A DNA stretch of 44,373 nucleotides, taken from Pseudomonas sp. AL03 (GTDB lineage: Bacteria; Pseudomonadota; Gammaproteobacteria; Pseudomonadales; Pseudomonadaceae). Positions 41,459-44,373 of the stretch are shown one piece after another. The stretch is from NCBI RefSeq assembly GCF_029960815.1, contig NZ_JASBRE010000039.1, forward strand, positions 1 through 44,373. The letters are read 5' to 3'. The position numbers were made by a program, and so were the translations under genes. Below the pieces are notes generated by a model. It was not told the DNA's origin. It worked only from the letters and a program-made list of their open reading frames with translations, and made no database searches. Every line of letters starts with the position of its first letter. Position 1 is the first letter of the stretch.

Positions 41459-41791
41459 TCAGTGGCCGGCGGTTTTGGAGAAGAGCTGAATCACTACGAC
41501 GCCCAATACGATGAGCGCCATCCCCAGCATTGCCGGCACATCCAGCTTCTGCCCGTAGATAAACAGCGCCGCCACACTGACCATCACGATTCCCATGCCG
41601 GCCCACACTGCGTAAGCGACGCCCACCGGAACGCTGCGCACCACCAGCGTAAGCATCCAGAAGGCGATGCCGTAGCCGACGATGACCAACAACAGTGGCA
41701 GTGGGGTGCTGAAGCCTTTGACCGCTTTCATCGAAACGGTGGCGATCACTTCGGCGCAGATGGCGATGGCCAGGTAGTAGTAAGCGGTCAT
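41459..41791 (-). CDS. emrE: small multidrug resistance (SMR) transporter, EmrE-like
   Basis: 110 residues from ATG 41791 (MTAYYYLAIAICAEVIATVS), the exact EmrE length; a longer frame to 41833 is unlikely. It has four membrane helices and the essential Glu14 in the first. GxG-type packing motifs (GIVMVSVAALFIYGQKLD) match SMR pumps that exchange protons for cationic drugs as antiparallel dimers. GAGG site upstream. Divergent from a LysR gene. Confidence 0.9.
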   Translation of the reverse strand: MTAYYYLAIAICAEVIATVSMKAVKGFSTPLPLLLVIVGYGIAFWMLTLVVRSVPVGVAYAVWAGMGIVMVSVAALFIYGQKLDVPAMLGMALIVLGVVVIQLFSKTAGH

Positions 41792-41847
41792 AGGTGCATC
41801 CTCGTGTGAAGTGTTGCTTTCTGAGGTCGGCATTCTATAGATTCTCC

Positions 41848-41873
41848 AGATGCGGTAAAGTCATTACCTATCT
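41848..41873. promoter_or_regulatory. operator-like palindrome between SMR and LysR genes
   Basis: GGTAA-AGTCA-TTACC (41854-41868) with outer AGAT (41848-41851) and ATCT (41870-41873). It lies centrally in the 103-base divergent gap. A LysR-type binding site is the likely reading. Confidence 0.5.
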
Positions 41874-41894
41874 GTTCTGAAGATGGGTTGAGCC

Positions 41895-42815
41895 ATGAAT
41901 ATGCAATGGAATCTGGAGCAGCTGCGGCTATTTGTCAGCGTAGCGGAGCAGCGTTCGTTTTCTGCGGTGGCGCGGGATCAGCGCAAGGCGCAGTCGGCGG
42001 TCAGCAGTTCGATTGCGCTGCTCGAAGAGGACCTGGGCGTCAGCCTGTTCGATCGTAGCAGCGGCCGCCAGCCGAAACTCACCGAGGCTGGTAACGCGTT
42101 GCTGGACGAGGCGCGGGAAGTGCTGCGCCAATGCGAACGCCTTAACGGTCGGGCGCTGGCAATGATGCGCGGCCAGGAGGCGCGTTTGCGTGTGGCTCAG
42201 GATGAGGCGATGCCCTATCAACCGATTATCGAAAGCTTCGAAGCCCTGGCTCAGCAATTTCCCAGCCTTGAAGTGCAACTGACCAGCGCCGCCCAGGGCG
42301 ATGTTGCGCGCAAACTGGTGGAACGTCGGGCCGATCTGGGGCTGCTGTTTTATCACGACCAGATTCCTGAAGCGCTCGAGCGGCGGGTATTGGGCAGCGT
42401 CGAAATGGTCACAGTGTGCGGCGTCGGCCATCCACTGGCGGAACAGGCTCACGTCGATTGCCAGCAGCTGGCGCAGCATCGTCAGTTGCTGATGTCCACA
42501 CAGTCCAGTGTCTATCCCGGAAGCGAGCCCGCCAGCCCGCAAGTCTGGCGGGCCGACAGTTTTTACGTGATGGCTGAATGGCTGGTGCGCGGCCTCGGCT
42601 GGGCCTGGCTGCCGCGCCACGTGGTGCAGTATCCGGCGTATCAGGATTTGATGGTCGAACTGGTCAGCGAATGGACCCCGCCAGCGCTGGTGGTGGAGCT
42701 GGTCTGGCGTCGCGATGAGCCTCTGGGTCCGGCGGCTCGTTGGTTGGCGGAACGTTTTGCCGTGCACCTGCAGGCGATCGGCGAAAAAACCGATAAACTC
42801 CGCCGCCATGAATAG
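41895..42815 (+). CDS. LysR-family transcriptional regulator
   Basis: 306 residues. N-terminal winged HTH (LRLFVSVAEQRSFSAVARDQRKAQSAVSSSI, about 9-39) and a C-terminal effector domain (about 90-295). Divergent from the SMR gene across a palindrome, so it may control that gene and itself. Effector unknown. Its last bases overlap the waaA start by eight. Matches the PA4989 position from memory. Confidence 0.92.
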   Translation: MNMQWNLEQLRLFVSVAEQRSFSAVARDQRKAQSAVSSSIALLEEDLGVSLFDRSSGRQPKLTEAGNALLDEAREVLRQCERLNGRALAMMRGQEARLRVAQDEAMPYQPIIESFEALAQQFPSLEVQLTSAAQGDVARKLVERRADLGLLFYHDQIPEALERRVLGSVEMVTVCGVGHPLAEQAHVDCQQLAQHRQLLMSTQSSVYPGSEPASPQVWRADSFYVMAEWLVRGLGWAWLPRHVVQYPAYQDLMVELVSEWTPPALVVELVWRRDEPLGPAARWLAERFAVHLQAIGEKTDKLRRHE

Positions 42816-44085
42816 AACTCTCTACACCGCGCTGTTTTACCTGGGGCTGCCATTGGTAGCGATTCGGCTTTGGCTGCGGTCGCGCAAGGCGCCGGCGTAC
42901 GCCAAACGCATTGGCGAACGTTTCTCCCTTGGACTGCCGGTGATGAAGCCCGGCGGTATCTGGGTGCACGCAGTGTCGGTGGGTGAAAGCATTGCCGCGG
43001 CGCCGATGATTCGCGCCTTGCTGCAACGTTATCCACAGTTGCCCATTACCGTGACCTGCATGACCCCGACCGGGTCCGAGCGAATCCAGGCGTTGTTCGC
43101 CAACGAGCCGCGCATCCAGCACTGCTATTTGCCTTACGACTTGCCGTGCGCTGCGGCGCGATTCCTTGATCGGATCCAGCCGAAACTGGCAGTGATCATG
43201 GAGACCGAGCTCTGGCCGAACCATATCCATCAATGCGCCAAGCGCGGGATTCCCGTGGCACTGGCCAATGCGCGGCTGTCCGAACGTTCGGCCAAGGGCT
43301 ATGGCCGCTTCGGCAAACTGACTCAACCGATGCTCGCCGAGATGAGCCTGTTCGCGGTGCAGACCGAGACCGAGGCCCAGCGCTTCCGCGATTTGGGTGC
43401 GCGGTCGCAAACCGTGGAAGTGACCGGCTCGATCAAATTCGACCTGACCATCGACCCGGCACTGCTCCAGCGTGCCGCCGAGTTGCGGGCGCAATGGCAG
43501 GCCCAGGAGCGTCCGGTGTGGATCGCTGCGAGTACCCACGAAGGCGAAGACGAGGTGGTGCTGGCGGCTCATCGCCAGTTGCTGGCCAATCATCCCGATG
43601 CGTTGCTGATTCTGGTACCGCGTCATCCGGAGCGATTCAATTCGGTGTTCGAGTTGTGTCAGCAGCAGCGTTTCGCCTCGGTGCGTCGGTCCACTGGCGA
43701 CCCTGTCACCGCGCAGACTTCGGTGCTGGTGGGCGACACCATGGGTGAGTTGCTGTTTCTGTATGCCTTGGCTGACAGCGCTTTTGTGGGCGGCAGTCTG
43801 GTGCCGAACGGCGGGCATAACCTGCTGGAACCGGCTGCTCTGGCCAAACCGGTGTTGAGCGGGCCGCACCTGTTTAACTTCCTCGAAATCGCCGCGCAGT
43901 TGCGCAGTGCCGGGGCGTTGCAGGAAGTAGAGGATGCCGAAGGTCTGGCGCTGGCGGTGCAGCGGCTGTTCGAGTTGCCACGGGATGCGCAGCGGATGGC
44001 GGAGGCGGGGCTGAACGTGATGCGCAGCAATCAGGGGGCTTTGCAGCGGTTGCTGGATGGGTTGGACAGGTTGATTCAGCGCTAA
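42808..44085 (+). CDS. waaA: 3-deoxy-D-manno-octulosonic acid (Kdo) transferase
   Basis: 425 residues from ATG 42808 (MNRTLYTALFYLGLPLVAIR). WaaA adds Kdo residues from CMP-Kdo to lipid IVA, the step before WaaC. An N-terminal membrane anchor is visible. METELWPN near 130 and GGSLVPNGGHNLLEPAALAKP near 327-347 are the GT30 signatures. Overlaps the LysR gene by eight bases. An imperfect inverted repeat lies 38 bases beyond the stop. Confidence 0.97.
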   Translation: MNRTLYTALFYLGLPLVAIRLWLRSRKAPAYAKRIGERFSLGLPVMKPGGIWVHAVSVGESIAAAPMIRALLQRYPQLPITVTCMTPTGSERIQALFANEPRIQHCYLPYDLPCAAARFLDRIQPKLAVIMETELWPNHIHQCAKRGIPVALANARLSERSAKGYGRFGKLTQPMLAEMSLFAVQTETEAQRFRDLGARSQTVEVTGSIKFDLTIDPALLQRAAELRAQWQAQERPVWIAASTHEGEDEVVLAAHRQLLANHPDALLILVPRHPERFNSVFELCQQQRFASVRRSTGDPVTAQTSVLVGDTMGELLFLYALADSAFVGGSLVPNGGHNLLEPAALAKPVLSGPHLFNFLEIAAQLRSAGALQEVEDAEGLALAVQRLFELPRDAQRMAEAGLNVMRSNQGALQRLLDGLDRLIQR

Positions 44086-44122
44086 CCTGTAGGCGCACGC
44101 GGTGCGGCGATGCGACTTGCCG

Positions 44123-44150
44123 GCGATGGCGATCTTGAAGGCGCCATCGC
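44123..44150. repeat. REP-like hairpin after waaA
   Basis: GCGATGGCG (44123-44131) pairs with CGCCATCGC (44142-44150) over a 10-base loop. It resembles the GCGATGGCG...CGCCATCGC core of Pseudomonas REP sequences. A T run follows only after nine bases, so its role as terminator is uncertain. Confidence 0.55.
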
Positions 44151-44342
44151 GGGTATCGTTTTCGCCACCCCTCTATTCATTGACGTAACGGCTTGCAAAG
44201 CGGAAAGGTCTGACCCTATTCAAAGACCCTTCCTACATTAATCTTTTTCCCCCGTTGATAACGTGCCCGCCAATTTCGCGTGCACAGACCATGGACGGTT
44301 TGGACCTCGCGCTTCATTTCCTCTCTGCTTAAGGATAAGCGT

Positions 44343-44373
44343 ATGTTCGGGTCGGCCAATACGGCGCACTTCG
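44343..44373 (+). CDS. possible start of a further gene (3' partial)
   Basis: AAGGATAAGCGTATG gives a good ribosome site before an ATG at 44343. Only ten codons (MFGSANTAHF) fit before the window ends, so no product can be named. The 192 bases between the waaA hairpin and this start (44151-44342) hold no other gene that I can see. Confidence 0.35.
   Translation, partial: MFGSANTAHF

Overview
The window looks like the chromosome of a Pseudomonas species, most likely of the fluorescens/putida side of the genus. It is GC-rich. From about 5 kb onward the gene order matches, from memory, the P. aeruginosa PAO1 block around PA5018 to PA4988 (msrA, dipA, aceF, aceE, glnE, the waa/wap core-LPS genes, msbA, hldE, the emrE-type transporter and waaA). 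Pseudomonas-type palindromic repeats are scattered between genes. No tRNA, rRNA, CRISPR array, insertion sequence or complete prophage was recognised.

Layout. (1) 1-4,000 is an accessory, lower-GC region. It starts with the 3' end of an Rhs/YD-repeat gene carrying a polymorphic toxin tip, followed by an overlapping candidate immunity gene, a second hypothetical pair whose downstream member is frameshifted, a 99-residue orphan, a 5' leader that folds into a three-way-junction RNA in front of a small Pseudomonas-type protein, and a 197-bp nested inverted-repeat element. (2) 4,000-15,000 holds rlmJ, msrA, dipA (c-di-GMP phosphodiesterase), a PhoD-like phosphatase, and aceF and aceE (pyruvate dehydrogenase E2 and E1). 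Two GntR/FadR-type palindromes lie upstream of aceE. (3) 15,200-34,000 runs on the plus strand: glnE, then a long, tightly overlapping LPS-core operon. This comprises waaF, waaC, waaG, waaP, three more kinase-like genes and a small lipoprotein, then a second transcription unit with its own TATAAT box: carbamoyltransferase (wapO), wapH, mig-14-like, dnpA, ssg, wapR and waaL. (4) 34,000-44,373 has a convergent kinase-like gene, msbA, hldE, an unrecognised Nudix-like protein, an aldo/keto reductase overlapping an FAD oxidoreductase, an SMR transporter divergent from a LysR regulator, and waaA.

How it fits together. HldE makes the ADP-heptose precursor. WaaA adds Kdo to lipid A. WaaC and WaaF add heptoses I and II. 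WaaP and the related kinases phosphorylate them, and WapO carbamoylates heptose. WaaG, WapH, Ssg and WapR build the outer core. MsbA flips lipid A-core across the inner membrane and WaaL ligates O antigen. Mig-14-like and DnpA proteins, linked to cationic-peptide resistance and persistence, are embedded in the same operon. The core metabolic and LPS parts are conserved. The most unusual sequence is in the first 4 kb, in the structured RNA leader, in the two kinase-like proteins that lack the catalytic aspartate, and in the operator-like palindromes.
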